Notes: generated from the sequence alone by a model not told the origin. A stretch of 64,000 nucleotides of DNA from Marisa cornuarietis (GCA_004794655.1 SMMW01000592.1:930001-994000), one strand, 5' to 3'; counted from the stretch's first letter, positions 22,096 to 34,965 are shown. A program made the numbers and translations.

Positions 22096-23834
22096 GAGTG
22101 TGTTGGGGCTCATTCTTGGTTCCAATGCGACTTGGGCTGTATACGGGATATGGTGCTTGGACTGCGTTTACTATGGATGTGTCTGGTACGATGACTGCAA
22201 ATTTTTGCGGCCTGAATCAACAGACACAGTGGACAGGCCTCTTCTTTGGTAAAAACGAGATACGTTAAGCTTCGGATGTTGCCTTTGCTACAGCCGCAAG
22301 CCTTTTGTATCTGGGAAACAGACTGGCTATCATTTAATAATCTTTGCGTGTTAGACATACCTCAAAATATTATGCAATAAAGAACATGCTTTCTTTTGAA
22401 TCAGACTATCAAATCAACCGTAGCTGATTAGACTTCTGTTGCAGTGAGATTACTGAGATTACCAATGCAAGATTGTTTGCATGAGAGTTACACGGAGTAG
22501 ATGCAGTTTCTTCACCATTGTAATTTCTTTAGACGGAATAGTTAATGTGAGGCTCTTGCTTGTGACTCCAGCATAAGTTAATGGCTGGGTCGGAGTTGTA
22601 TGCCTCTCACATAAACACACCTGCAAACTGATGCAGGTAATCGACAAACTTGTAGCTGTCAGCAGCGCTATCGCTGAAGTGGTATCACGTCACGCGTTTT
22701 CTCGCGCGCGCTTGCCGTCACTTTTTTTTTTTCTTTCTTTCTCTCTTGTGTGATTGGTCGCCGCTTACTGCTGCGCGATTGGTCGCCGCAAGCTTCCGCG
22801 CCCTCGTCTCTGCTCCGCCTCTTCCCCTTGATTGACAGGACACGATTTTTAAATCGGCAGCTCTTCATGGAGGCAAAAAAGGAATCGAACAACGTTGTTT
22901 AGCTTCAGTGTCACGGAAGAAAAAAAATTATGAGGGCAAAGAAATGAAAAGAGAGCTTCAGAGGCACAGTAGCTATGCTTATTTTTCACTCTCCAGACGT
23001 GTTTGGCAAGCGCTGAACTGAATAAAGTGCAGAAGGGGGTGTGTCTTGGCTAGTCAATAACTGTTTCTGTGACCGCCCTTGGTTAGGCAGAGAGAAAAAA
23101 AAACTTGAGAGACAGGAGAAGTTAAGCATCTGTCTTCAGTGCAATCAAATTTTCTATCATTGTGATTAATCTTTACATAAGAAAAGCATCGCACTGCTGG
23201 ATCTTTTCTTATGACATGCAATGATCTAATGATCATTATGTACTTCAAAAGCAATACTTTTTTGCTAAAACTCAGCGAGTTACTGATGATTAAAGACTCT
23301 TGTACGTAACTAAGATTGTCGTTTTTTGTAATCCTAATTGGCCGTAAGCATAAATCGAGAAAATCATTTGAATACAACATGGTGCTGTCAGGAGAAATAA
23401 TCAAAGCAGTAGTTGGTGTGAAAGAACCTAAACAAGAGTCAGGGTCTGCAATCACACTTGAAACGCGTTCTGGAAATCAAAGACGGACAGGTAGGAAACC
23501 ACGGTCGCCACAAAGACAAGACCAAAGTTGACCAGTTCTCTGCAGAAAGTATCAATCCTGGGGAAGCCAGTGGTCTACTTCCGGGTCGAGAGGTCATAGG
23601 GGGCGAGGAATAAGATTCAGGGACAGGCCTTCGGAAAGTGAGCAACTTTTCCATCGAGCAAATCCTCCGTTAAGACTATGGGCCTCAAAACTTTCATCGA
23701 AGTGCTTTTCGAAGACCCCCGTCTTTATGAATGTCCACGTGGCTGTTCTTATCGCCTCAGTCAGCCGTTTGTTTACCCGCTGCCCGTATATAAGATGCAT
23801 CTAAATCTAGGACTACCGAGGGCTAGGGCTTTCG
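22096..23834. other. Unassigned stretch
   Basis: A minus-strand frame of 133 codons (23054-23455) is one of the longer ones in the window but shows no motif I recognise. A short FSIEQILR reading at about 23636-23673 on the plus strand is discussed under findings. No gene is supported. Confidence 0.4.
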
Positions 23835-24320
23835 TCTTGCTGCTCAAACAAAAATCAAAAGAAAACTTTCGGCAAAAATGGACAGATACAATAAAACCAA
23901 GTGATAGGTTTTCAGCTTACAGTCAGTTTCATTAAAAGGACTTTAAATCAGAAAGGTACCTAGGAGTCATATCCGTAAAAAAGTTCAAGAATACTGAAAT
24001 ATGATTTAGTCTAGGAATCACCGAAATAAAAAACAACAGATATTCAACCATATACATGTATACCAATAACTGTCCTTTCTGCCAAGACAGAACGGAAGAC
24101 GAAGAATATTTTCTGCTACATTGCCAAACCTATATTGATAACAGGGCAAAGTATCTTGCATCCCTGATAAACAGGGGGTCAAAGCAACCTACTTCGGCTG
24201 TATTGCTGTCTTGCGGAAACGGATGCTGTAAGAAATGTCGCAATGTATATTTTCTATGCGCTAATAACGAGAATGTCGGAAATCGCTTAAAGTGTGACCC
24301 ACAGGCTTGGCTTTAAAATT
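23835..24320 (+). mobile_element. LINE ORF2 extreme C-terminus, decayed
   Basis: The plus strand reads ENFRQKWTDTIKPSDRFSAY, then, after a TAA at 23935, a frame with RYLGVISVKKF and a final block CPFCQDRTEDEEYFLLHC. This layout (a W-containing helix region, a SRF-type stretch, then a C-x2-C ... H-x-C knuckle) is typical of the tail of non-LTR retrotransposon polyproteins. The knuckle cysteines and histidine are intact. At least two in-frame stops show that it is dead. The 3' portion to about 24320 is probably the end of ORF2. This family appears only once in the window. Confidence 0.65.
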
Positions 24321-25062
24321 GTTGTGGTGGTGTTAATGTGCACATGTGATTATATTTGGATGTGCGTGGGGGGTTTGGGATGTGTCGGGACATGTGTAGA
24401 TGGATGAAGGTGTGAGCGCATCAAAGTACTTACATTGAGGGACGCGTGCAAACATCTGTGAGTGAGTGCGGTGAAGTGGTTGTACTTTTATGTCGTGTAT
24501 AACACCCACCATCTTTAGCCCACGACCGCAATTTGAATGGTTCTTAATGTTAGGAACACTGGATTAGAACTGATAGTCAAATCCTACGCAGTGTGCATGT
24601 GTATGTCTGTGTGTAAATATACGCTGAATGATGAATATATTTATCTTGCTGATGTACCATACATGCCGATGCTTTAACTATGATCGGTTAAAAAATGAAC
24701 CTGTATTTTATCCTACTTTGAAAAAGTCGTTGACCCACCAAATAAACATTTCACTTCTTACCCGTTGCCCGCGCCACCCAGGGGCCCGTGTCCGGCGGTC
24801 TGCTTTCCTCCGCCTCAGACAAGTGACTTGAATCCGCCACTGAAGCGCTAGTCCTCTTCAGTAACACTGACAAAGGACTCTCCCTTGTCTCCAAAAAGAG
24901 AGACGTGTTTGCAAGCAGCTGACCAGTCAACATCTTCTTACAGTTCTGCTGTGTGTCGGAGGAGTCATGTCTGCAAACAGTCTGGCCTCTCTGGGTGTAT
25001 TGTACCCGTTACTCGGACATACTCTCATCTGTTGAGCATACGCTATCGTCGTCGTCGTCGCG
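24321..25062. other. Unassigned stretch; possible transposon end at 24776-24845
   Basis: The minus strand from 24845 begins CAGTGGCGGATTCAAG, which resembles CAGTGGCG-type transposon ends like that at 45041. No matching opposite end is visible, so it is only suggestive. Nothing else is recognised. Confidence 0.3.
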
Positions 25063-25087
25063 CTCCTCCTCCTCCTCCTCCTCCTCC

Positions 25088-25135
<48 letters not shown>
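25063..25135. repeat. (CTC)n followed by (ATC)n
   Basis: A (CTC)n run to 25089 passes directly into about fifteen ATC triplets. A CGT repeat precedes them at about 25046-25060. It is a compound trinucleotide repeat; serine- and histidine-run frames are artefacts. Confidence 0.96.
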
Positions 25136-25315
25136 ATGTGTATTAATTATTTTCTCTGACGGTCACTGTTTCTCTACGTAATGGTGCCTAACCAACTCGA
25201 AATCTGCAAGTAAAATATTCTATATTACCCAAAGATTATAAAATATCGTGAGGCCGTATGTTGTTTATGTGCATCCTCTTTTTACCAGACTCTTGCTCTC
25301 TCTCTCTCACCCTAT

Positions 25316-25362
25316 AGATATATATATACTTCACTATAAAAATCAATATATATATATATATG
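25316..25362. repeat. (TA)n tracts
   Basis: Two short TA runs (about 25316-25327 and 25346-25361) are separated by a non-repeat spacer. Confidence 0.85.
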
Positions 25363-28277
25363 TAAAGGTCCATATTAACGAGTCTGGTAAACTATTTGCG
25401 TGTTCTCAAGTAACAAAGGATCGTGCTGAACAGAAACACGCGAAAACCGTTTTCAAGCTGTGTCCAAGTGTTCTATAAAATAACAGTGTTTGTATCGATC
25501 TTAAACGATTATTTGTATCTGCACGATTGACACGTGTAAACAGGTTCTGTGCCGTTCCTGTGGCGCGAGAAACGTACGTCAAACGGAAATCGCACAACCC
25601 CTGTTTTTTTTTTTTTTAAGGGCCACAGGTCGCCGTAAGCTGCAACATTTCCTCCCCGCCCGTTCACTGTACACGAGACGCAGGAAAGCCCTGGGGGCCC
25701 GGGAGGACCTGTGATCTTCCCACTGCCTCTAACGGTCTCCCCGTCGTCGCCATCTTCTATCTCACCCACATCCACTCCATCATCGACTGTCGCGCGCCTC
25801 GTGGCTGGCACGGTCCTTCACGCGCATTCCTTCATTTTGGCCAACCATTGATACCCGCACCCTTACCGTTATATCTTAACCCGCCTTTTGGCGTGGACGT
25901 GTCGCTTGTGATTCACATTAACCCGACTTTTAAACGCAAAAGATGATATTGCGATACCACCTACGTTGAGCCACCGTCTGATCTGCTGTAACTCGATTAA
26001 AAGAAATCATCAATCATGTCACCACTGTTCTGACATACGCAGCAGTAAATACCTCTTTGTTTGTTTTGTTTTTTGATTTGGTTCAAAAATACAGTACACT
26101 GTATCCCATTTTGCATCATCTTTCCAGCGTACTCTCACCTGTCATGGAAACCGGAAGTGACAACTAGAGCAAAAAAAAAACATACAAGCGATAAAGATGA
26201 AAAGGGGCATTAACTGCGTCAAACTAGCTTCGCCGAACCCCGGAATAGCTTAGATAGCTGTGCATAGTAGTAATGCGTGATTTTTAAACTGTGAGTTTTG
26301 ACGCATGACTGGTAAACAAAGATATTGTCAAATGCCTCCGCACACAGCCAGAGGATATGCGGATATTGTGCTTATTCAGACAAGGTGCGGTGCACTCGAA
26401 CTTTAATTTTTTTTTTCATGGTGGTGGTGGGAATTTTTTTCTTGGCATTTATTTTTTAGTGGTTGTAAGCGGTCTATAAAACGCGTGAAATGCAAAGTGT
26501 ATGAGTGCAGGTATGGCTGTTGCCTACAAACACAAGCTCTTTAACACATATTAAAGGAAAATGCAAGGACATTAACAAGATGGGGTTTTAAAGATAAATC
26601 CGGACGTTCTGGATAGTTTCTGCTCAAGATTTTTGGTGTTTAAAACGTAACTGCTCCCTGGTTCTCAAAGGTTGCCATTTTTCTAAGTCCTTTAGATGGG
26701 AAACAAATTGAACCTAATTTGTGATGTACCATTTGATAAGAGAGACATTCTCTGTCAAGCCAGTCTTCTACACTTGGCTCAAGTCTTTCTCGCTGTAATC
26801 AAAATTGTGTGGCATGTTCCCCCAGATACTTGATACCAGTGCATCGACGACCAGGTAAAAGGAAAACTTTAATAGTCGCCCGGACTTGGTTAAAAGTCGT
26901 TTCTCGACAGTAAGACATGGCAGCCTCCTTGTACCACCCAAAACTGTGTTTTGGAAGCGATTATAAATAAAAAAAATGTTTCCCAGCTCTTAAATTTGAA
27001 CGATCCAGAACAAATGTATCTCTCATTTGAACCTAGCTTATCCTGTCTCCTGTCATGCCTTTTTCATTAAGGATGTAGGCGTATGGTTCTACTTCGTTGT
27101 ACGCGCGCATTCAAGTTGTCGTGCTGTTGTTTCTTTTCCAATGTTGTAGTACAACTGTAAACTGTTTAACACAGTCATTGCATACAACTTTCCTGGTATA
27201 ACAGGTGATTCACTTTTGACTAGATGTTCTATCTCCAAGTCTTTTTTTAAAGGTTTAAAAAGCCTCTTGACTTATCAAATTTAAGCCCTGCTCTCATGAC
27301 CTCAGCTACAATGAAGAATTATACTGTTTCTTGATCAGTGTTATTGTTCTGTTTCTTTTCCCTGTACTGACATCTTGTGATTTTGTTACCCCGTTGCTGT
27401 TTCTCTGTTTTCTACAGATTTCATCGCGTGTTTCTTGTCCCGTGTTTACCTTTGTTTTATGTCCGGCAACTGTCCACCGACAGAAGGTACAGGTCTCGTT
27501 ACTTGAGCGTCACGCTGGTCAATAGCCACCCATAGGCCACCATCTGCGACAATGAAGCTGCTGTGACTCTCTGACAGAAAAAAAGAACTGTCAGCGTAAT
27601 GAATGCTTAAAAATATGCATCTGTGATGACCAGGTCACGTGGCGAGGACTCAGGACACGCGGAGCCCGCAGCGGTGTCTAGAGAGGTCATGGCCACTGAA
27701 AACAGCCGTCACGCACTGCCCACCCCTTCCCCAATACTGTTAAACAAAAAGCGATACCAGCTGCTGGAACAGCTGTTCATCATTAAGATCTCGTCATACA
27801 CACCAGCAAGACGGACACGATCAGAGAGGCCAGCGGAAGGACACAAGAGAAAGACCTAGAAAATGATTACGATGACGACAACCGCCAATTGGGACGAATG
27901 GTGGTGATACGCATGCCCTGCTTGCCTAAATCACCGATCTTAAAATAAAGGTTTATACAGAGGGGCTAGTCCCTCCACAGCGCTTTATACATAACTGGCA
28001 GCAAGGCAGTCAATCACTTTAACAATCAAAAAGAAATGAACGAAAAATACGTCAAACAAGAGAACAATAGTTGTACAATCATTTCGTCGACATATGAAAG
28101 CAGCGTCATCTAACGATATATAACTGTTTACAGAGCATACTCAAGTACAACTCTAAAAGAAAACATAGAAGTTTTGTAAAGTTTAAAAAAAATTTAAGCA
28201 GATAACGGTTAACTAACACCGAGCATACTTTCTCAGTGATTTTATTTTATCACTGCTGTTGTCGTTGATGTTTTTAT
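25363..28277. other. Unassigned stretch
   Basis: About 25640-25810 is moderately CpG-rich. The rest is AT-rich with no recognisable elements or exons. No open frame here carries supporting features. Confidence 0.5.
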
Positions 28278-28313
28278 TTGTTGTTGTTGTTGTTGTTGCT
28301 GCTGCTGCTGCTG
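28278..28313. repeat. (TTG)n/(CTG)n compound repeat
   Basis: Seven TTG triplets pass into five CTG triplets. The tract is short but of the CTG type that can form slipped hairpins. Confidence 0.9.
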
Positions 28314-30477
28314 CATAGATGATGAGGTTCAGGAAACTTCAGAAAGATCAAAGTTTGTCACATGCACATGTCACAGACTTTACTAAAGACAGAATCTTTC
28401 TTGGTCTGCTGTAAATCACAGTATTTTGCAATCGTCTTGTTGCGTGAACTATTCTTGTTCATAAACACCTGCAACTCTGGGGACTGGAATTAGCCGATCG
28501 CACTAATCCTTTCTGGAGAATAAATTATTTTAATTGATTGATTTATGAGTGAAGAGCCTTTCACGGAGAGAGGTGGTGCGTGGTGGGTAAACTTTCGTCG
28601 TTTAATACTTCCGTTGGATTTCTCAATCTTCACAAATCCGTTCTTTTCAACCGTAACTTTTGCCAAGCATTTCTAGGAAAGCTATTTTCTTTTTGAGAAA
28701 TCTCGGCATTTTTGCAACTTATTCTCTTGAAACCGCGGACTTTAGAGCCAACGTATACCCTGCGACTTTACCTAATACCTCTTTTTCATTTAACACCTAA
28801 GATTGTGGGTAGTACCGAGTATGTCGGCGATATTCCCTCTTCGTACATTAGACTCCATGGGTTTCATTGTCTGCTGTTGAACTTAACACAGCTATCAGTG
28901 AAGTGCGTTGGTATTGTGAGGCGGTTAAGATCTAAGAGCTTCATTGTAACCGTGTGAACACTTAAATTCTGCAATGAAATTTCAGCGAATACGCCGTGTG
29001 GGTGACCACGTACATGTAGATGGATTTGATCTCTTAATGTGTCTGCCAGGATGGCTTGCTGCCAAATAAAGTAAGACAAATGGCCAAAATAAGTGCACTA
29101 GCTCTGTGTAGTCCCAGCCATATGCATAAAGTTTAATTATGCCACAGACTGATCTCGCAAAGACTGATTAATCTGCCCTCGCTCTCCTCAATGTGAAATA
29201 TGGTTCCAGAATAAGCGCCAAACTGAAAAAAAATGTTGTCGAATTCAAAGTCCGTTAGTAAAGCTTCTGATGCAGGAAGGTCTCTACAACCATATAACTG
29301 TCATCGTGCGTGACGACATAAATGTGGAGGACATAAGAAACAGCATCGTTGGTAATGCGTGACAACTGACAACGGTGTGATAGGCTTCACAGCAAGATCA
29401 TGTGCACTCTATGAATTAACTACGCACTTCACTTCCAAAAGTGCAATAGAGATAAACCTAGACTAGCGCCCGTGTACTTTTCTTGAGTAACACTATCTGG
29501 TTAAAATAAATAAGATTTGTCATCACAGACAGCCTGAAAATGCAGACTTGGGAGAAAAAAAACACCAATAAGAACACTCCCTTAATAAAAACAATATATA
29601 TATATATACGTGGATGCGGAAAGCAGAGAGAGCTTTGTATGAGAGAAAGAGAGTGCGTGAGTAGGAGAGACAAAAAGGAGGGAGATATGGAAGAATGAGA
29701 AATACAAAGGGAGAGGGGACGAAGAAAGGAGAGTTTCACAATCGCAAAAGCGTAAAGTCAGCCCATCCCGCTGTAGATTTTTGCATCTACACCATGCTCC
29801 GTTTTTTCATTTAAGTCACTGCAAATCGCTGATTCTAGAACATTCTGTACATTTTACCCATGTCAGGTGCCCATGCGTGCAGAGGGTGTATTAGCAGCGT
29901 GTCCCACACGAAAGAGGATCCTTACAGACATGCCTGGACTAAAGTAAAAGTACACTCCCCCCTCCACTCCCGGTTCAACCCACCAAAATCTTTCAACCCT
30001 CCGACATCTATTGCACAGACTAGAGACGCCTTTTTGTAAAGATTCGGTGTAGATTTTAAGGATATAGTCTTATCCCTCAAAGCCATTTATACGCGAACTT
30101 TTCATAAGCGCGCGTGTATAAAAATTATATATATATATATATAGCGCGTGTAGGGAAACTGAACTGCAAGAGGAGATAGAGAATCATTGAATGTCTACCG
30201 GATGCATTTGTATGACAGATGGTGACTATACCAGCTACATGTACAGCTGGGAGACTCACAACGTCCTAATGTCAAATGGCAGTATGAGAAAGAAATATAA
30301 CTGAAAGAAAAGGGGGTATGTTCCAAATTCACGAAAACTGGTTTCCAACAAAATGAAAGCGAAGAATTTGATGTTCATGCTGTTAGATATTCAAGGCAAG
30401 ATCTTGAATAGTATAGTGACCTACATACCTAAGGTTAAATATGGAAATATATTAACTCCATTTGGAATGGATTCCAA
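28314..30477. other. Unassigned stretch
   Basis: Short (TA)n tracts at about 29594-29608 and 30126-30142. No gene or transposon is recognised. Confidence 0.5.
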
Positions 30478-30570
30478 GGCTCAGTTGCACAACACAGGTC
30501 CGAATTTTCAGACTGTTTTGTAAAAGCAAGTTTAGAAGCGTTTTTAGGAAAAGCTAAGAAAAGCAAACAT
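30478..30570. mobile_element. Possible single end of a 49041-type element
   Basis: GGCTCAGTTGCACAACAC at about 30478-30495 closely resembles the inverse of the right end of the element at 49041-49302 (GGCCAGTTGCACAACAC). The next 70 bases keep the TTTAGAAG and TTTTAGG-like words of that element's interior. No second inverted end was found nearby, so this may be a half copy. Confidence 0.35.
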
Positions 30571-30762
30571 TTCTTTTCTTGATGCTCATGAAATTTATTC
30601 AATTTTAAATTCAATTTTAATTCTCTGTTGTTCTTTCCTGAATGTCCTTGGCTGCTAATATCAGAATTGTCTCCGAAGTCAACATCATTATATTCACAGC
30701 TGTCTTAGCACCTAACCTCTCATTATCTCCTGCCCGTCTCTGTACAACTTGGGATGAAACAA

Positions 30763-30811
30763 CATCTCTCTCTCTCTCTCTTATATATATATATATAGAG
30801 AGAGAGAGAGA
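30763..30811. repeat. (CT)n(TA)n(GA)n self-complementary repeat
   Basis: CT repeats, TA repeats and GA repeats follow one another so that the whole 49 bp is its own reverse complement. It would extrude as a hairpin. It is not a terminator in a eukaryotic context. Confidence 0.93.
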
Positions 30812-31492
30812 AGATCTTCATAATTTTCCACCTCTTAAACATTAACAACCTACGATATTATTTTATATGTTGAATTTCTCGTTTACAAAGTTATTTACTG
30901 AAAAAATAGCTTTATTCCAGAGCAGCTGCTGGTACCAATGGTGTGCAAGACTACCTCGTTTTGGATTATTTTAATCCCAAGTAATGAACATGGACTTTTT
31001 AAGCTGACCCGTTCGGATGGCGGTACGGATAGCATTTCATTTGTAGGTATTGGAACTTCTCAAACTTTTCAACTAAATTTTTCCCCTCGTTCCTTCCCTT
31101 GCTTTTTCTCTTACTACAACCTCTACTATGACTACGACGACAACTGCCACCGCTAGCAATATTAACACCGGTGCCTACCCCCTCACAAACTATTTCCAAA
31201 GAACGTTCTCGGTTCAGAAGGTCTGGTCGAGCTCTGGACCTCAGACAAAAAAACGGGGGGAAAAAATGTGAAAGAGCTGCATGACCAACTTCAAAGGAAC
31301 GTCTGAGAACAGATGGCATGTCACAGCCGTACATGCCCACAGACGCAAGAAGACTATACAACTGCACCTGCTAGTTTACCCTATTTCAGTACCGGCCATG
31401 GAGCAGGTAGATCCTAAGATTTATCGATCTTGCGAGGAACACCTGGTGAGAGAGGCTAGACAGTGTCAAGTGCACCGTAAGATCTGTGTGGT

Positions 31493-31497
<5 letters not shown>
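30812..31497. other. Unassigned stretch
   Basis: No exon-like or repeat structure was seen. The open frames on both strands overlap each other and carry no recognisable motifs. Confidence 0.5.

Positions 31498-31587
<90 letters not shown>
31498..31587. repeat. (TG)n microsatellite, 90 bp
   Basis: A pure TG run of about 45 units, the longest perfect dinucleotide tract noticed in the window. A second Z-DNA-like tract, (TG)n(CG)n, lies at about 31669-31691. Confidence 0.98.
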
Positions 31588-31589
<2 letters not shown>

Positions 31590-31668
31590 AGAGCCGGAAA
31601 AGTTAAAGCATAGGTGGCTCAGAAAAAGTGCGGTCTTTAGCCAATGGTTAGACGACTACTTTTACCTG

Positions 31669-31691
31669 TGTGTGTGTGCGCGCGCGCGCGT
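31669..31691. repeat. (TG)n(CG)n alternating tract
   Basis: TGTGTGTG passes without interruption into CGCGCGCG. Alternating purine-pyrimidine sequence of this kind favours left-handed DNA. Non-coding. Confidence 0.9.
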
Positions 31692-32109
31692 TCGTGCGTT
31701 CGTACACACGCTGTGCACACGCTGTGACCTTTCGATCGCTATGAGGATTGTGGTGTTGATTACCGTACTTGTTACGGGGCCAGCTTTTTGTGTGCCCATC
31801 ACCCTTTCCCTATGCTGCCACTGTTTAAAACGCATCGAAGTTTCACATGTTTAATACTAAGTTATGAAAGTTCAACAATGATTCACTATCCACTCATGAA
31901 ATGAGCATAGCGTGATCACATAGTTAGCAGACCTGTTTATTTTTATGGGTCTCCCTTAATCATCGCGGGAAATCCTTTAAAATTACAGGAATCACGGCTC
32001 ATATTAGAACATTACGTTTGTTTGATCTGTGACTGATCAAACACATCGAATCAAAATTACAGGTTTTTCCTTAAAACTGCATGCACAAAAAGGCACCAAG
32101 TAACAGGAA

Positions 32110-32500
32110 CAGAGAAAACAGTGATTCTGCAGAGAAAGATGGGTAGAAAAGTGGCAGGAGCGGAAGGGAGAGGGTAAGAAGGACGAGCATTATGTGGGCT
32201 GTTGTTAGGAGTAATGCTCAAGGAAGAGGTATGTTTTCAGTGCAGATTTGAAGGATTCAATTGTACGAAGGTGGCGGATATGGAAAGGAAGAGCGTTCCA
32301 TTGTTTTGCTGCACAGTAGCCAAAAATCCATATGTTGTTGTTCTGGTGACAGGAACAGCTAGGATAGACCCATCAGAGGAAGAGCGGAGTAAGCAAGTGA
32401 TGTCAAACAGTCCAATCTCTGTTGCTAAATGCCTAAAATTAATTAACAGCCACAGAAATGAGGCAACCACAGATGCTGGTTCGGCTCTCAATTCACCGTC
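32110..32500 (-). mobile_element. L2/CR1-like LINE 3' fragment, frameshifted
   Basis: The minus strand reads LLRSSSDGSILAVPVTRTTT in one frame, then, after frameshifts, IESFKSALKTYLFLEHYS and a stop near 32205. The following 3' UTR to about 32110 closely matches the plus-strand tail at 1546-1750. The LRSSSD start is shared with the copy at 5120, so these belong to the same broad group. It is 5' truncated, and its 3' UTR ends earlier than in the copy at 1546. Confidence 0.82.
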
Positions 32501-33545
32501 TTAGGACCACGGAAGCATTGGCTGAGCAATGCTGTGCTTGATCCACGCGCTGTTTAAATTACGCCGAGAGATAGAAAAACCTTCGAATGACTTCACGTTC
32601 TTGCGAGCCTTGAATGATGGGAAGGTCGGAGACTAGGTCAAGCACGAGCTGTTTCGACGCGTGTTATCCTACGACAGCTAACGTCTGAGGCTCTTATCTT
32701 TCCACCTACATTATGTCAGTGCAAACGTTGCATCGGGCACGCTATTGTGGCTGGACTGACGTTAACTGCGACGACACAATCGCAGAACACCACGTGCAGT
32801 CTCGGCTCTAAGAAAAACGGGAGTCTCTCTGACCTTGACGGTAACTTTTTGCACTAAACTTCAATTAACTGCAATGGGCGCCTGCCATGAATAGTGAATG
32901 GTGACTCACAAAAATAAAAAGAAAATGAAATAAAAAGAACTAGGCTGGTAAGCAGTAACCTGTAATACCTGTACTACCTTTAGGTAGATACAATCTTTTT
33001 TCTTTCTTTCTGCGGAATCCGAACAAGAGATTTCACAGCTAACGATCGCCAACTGAAAAGCCAATAAAATCCTTCAGCAGGAATATCACATTGTCGAGTC
33101 CTCGGATCTCAGGAGGTAGCGTCTGCTATCTTATTCAGCCCTCGTCTACGCTCCGTCCCTCATTTGCATACGGGAAAGGAAGTTAGCCGCTGGTTTATGA
33201 CTTTAGCTTCGTCTTTTCTCACCAACCTGACCCCATGTTTGGAAACACACCCCGTTCGCCCCACACTTTCCGCAGTCGGGTGGCAGGGACATTTGGTAAG
33301 TCAATACCGTTTCTACGTCTGTCGTGCATAATGTGAAGATCTGGGCTCTCTGTTCGCAAAGACTGCCGACGGGGGTGGTGGGTACGTGCGGTCTATACCC
33401 GATTGTGTGGGAGGAGGCGACAGAAAACGCGGGTGTTCAAGGAAAGGCCCATGACTAATTGATTGAACTAAAAGTGCCTTCTTCGTCGTGCACCTTAACG
33501 CCCTTAGGGTGGGGTTGGCGGAGCTTCTCTTATTATTATTGCAGC
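32501..33545. other. Unassigned stretch
   Basis: No recognisable gene. An ATTTGCAT octamer lies at about 33159-33166; its relevance is unknown. Confidence 0.5.
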
Positions 33546-33640
33546 GAGAGAGAGAGAGAGAGATGGAGGGAGGAAGAAAGAGAACAGACGAAAAGAGAGA
33601 AGAGTGAGACGAGAGACACAAAAGGAGAGAGGGAAAGTGT
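33546..33640. repeat. (GA)n and purine-rich tract
   Basis: A (GA)n run at 33546-33561 is followed by degenerate GAGA/GAAA sequence to about 33640. Confidence 0.85.
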
Positions 33641-33699
33641 TTTACGCCAAGTCAGCAATTAATTAAGGGTATATCATGTCCGAGTAGCCGGACTTGTAA

Positions 33700-33835
33700 A
33701 CAGGTGCTGTCTACATAGAAAAAACTGTGTGCCCGAGACAAGATCTGAACGTAGGCTAGAGTGACGGTAGACGATCATCACTGTATTGGTGACAAGGACG
33801 TTAATCGCCAGTTGACCGCCCGAGAGATAGAGAGA
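33700..33835 (-). mobile_element. tRNA-derived SINE head, truncated
   Basis: Read on the minus strand, a GGCGATTAACGTCCTTGTCA segment (A-box side) is followed by ACAGTGATGA and a B-box-like ACGTTCAGATCTTGTCTCG. The same CTTGTCAC ... CAGTGA ... TTCAGATCT-TC arrangement occurs in the SINE at 38585. The central block is missing. No functional tRNA is expected. Confidence 0.6.
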
Positions 33836-33987
33836 GAGGAAGACTGGATAAAGAAAGTATAGTCAGTGAGGACGTTCCCTTTCGATTTCAAACTATCGAT
33901 TCTCTTTTGATATATGGCCACAAATAGAGATAATAATGAAAACATAAGCCGTGTGTGAGCAATAATATCAAAATGTACTACACATCA

Positions 33988-34965
33988 TTTGGGACTGGCG
34001 GAGGTCAGATGGACAGGATTTGGGGAAACAACGACGGACGACGGCCACAAACTGTGGTACAGTGGGAAGGACCCCAGGCATGAGTACGGCGTGGGCTTCC
34101 TCGTGCTCAGGAAGGTGGCCGGAGCCGTCATCATCAGCTGTACACCCGTATCCAGCCGGCTGATCGCCATACGTGTCTCAGCTAAGCCCTACAATGTCAC
34201 CATTGCCCAAGTAAACGCTAGAAATTCCATACATGGAGACAACGAAGTGGAAGAGTTCTACCAAACAACTGGACAAGGTTGTCAAGGCAGTACCGAAAAA
34301 GGACATCCTGGTTGTGCATCGGAGACTGGAACGCAAAGGTCAGCCCAGACGCCTACCAGCAATGGGCAGGAATGATGGGAAAATTTGGCCTTGGTGAAAC
34401 CAACGAGAGGGGCATCAGACTTCTAGTTTGCGCAGAGCCAGAGACTCACCTTAGCCAGCACCTTATATCTCGACAAGAAATCAAGGACAGCCACGTGGCA
34501 CTCATAAGACGGATTGGTCCATAATCAGATCGACTATATCCTACTGCCGAGACGCTTCAAATCCAGCATCAACAGGGTCAAGAAAAGGACGTACCCAGGC
34601 GCTGACATGACCTTGTTCTAACGAACCTGAAGCTGAGGCTGAAAGCGAAGCGACTCTCAAACACCCCCCGAATTCGCTTTGATTTGGAGAAGCTGCACGA
34701 CCCAAAGGTTGCAGAAGTCTTCAAGGCCACGGTTGGCGGAGAATTTGGCGCGCTGAACCTGGTGGACTGTGATGTAGATGCCCTCACTGGAAACATCAAA
34801 GAGGTGCTACTGCCGACAGCCCAGGAGGTTCTGAGGCGACATAGGAATAAGAAAACCATGGGTCACGAACGACATCCTAGGCCTCTGTGACCAAAGGAGG
34901 GCCTTGAAGAGAGAAAAGAAAAGCAAACCAGAAGCAGCCACGAAACTACAAAGAAGTGAACTGTG
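33988..34965 (+). mobile_element. Endonuclease half of a dead LINE (first part)
   Basis: This is the AP-endonuclease-like domain of a non-LTR retrotransposon of the type often misannotated as craniofacial development protein 2, probably near the RTE group. The frame starts at LAEVRWTG (catalytic glutamate at about 33998-34012). DWNAKVS follows in another frame at about 34320-34340, then NERGIRLL and NQIDYILLP. The final motif, normally S-D-H, reads ADM at about 34600-34613, followed by a stop. The linker reading LEKLHDPKVAEVFKATVGGE runs to a stop at about 34890. The reading resumes in another frame to NYKEVNC, where a solo LTR interrupts it. It is 5' truncated with at least three frameshifts or stops. 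Confidence 0.9.

Noticed and set aside
23054..23455. 133-codon minus-strand frame
   Set aside because: No motif, no splice consensus and AT-rich composition. It may be part of an unknown old repeat, but nothing supports it.
30763..30811. Hairpin read as a rho-independent terminator
   Set aside because: Eukaryotic context; the hairpin is a compound dinucleotide repeat.
31281..31613. Valine-cysteine-rich open frames across (TG)n and (GT)n arrays (also 46.0-46.3 and 50.5-50.9 kb)
   Set aside because: Microsatellite artefacts.
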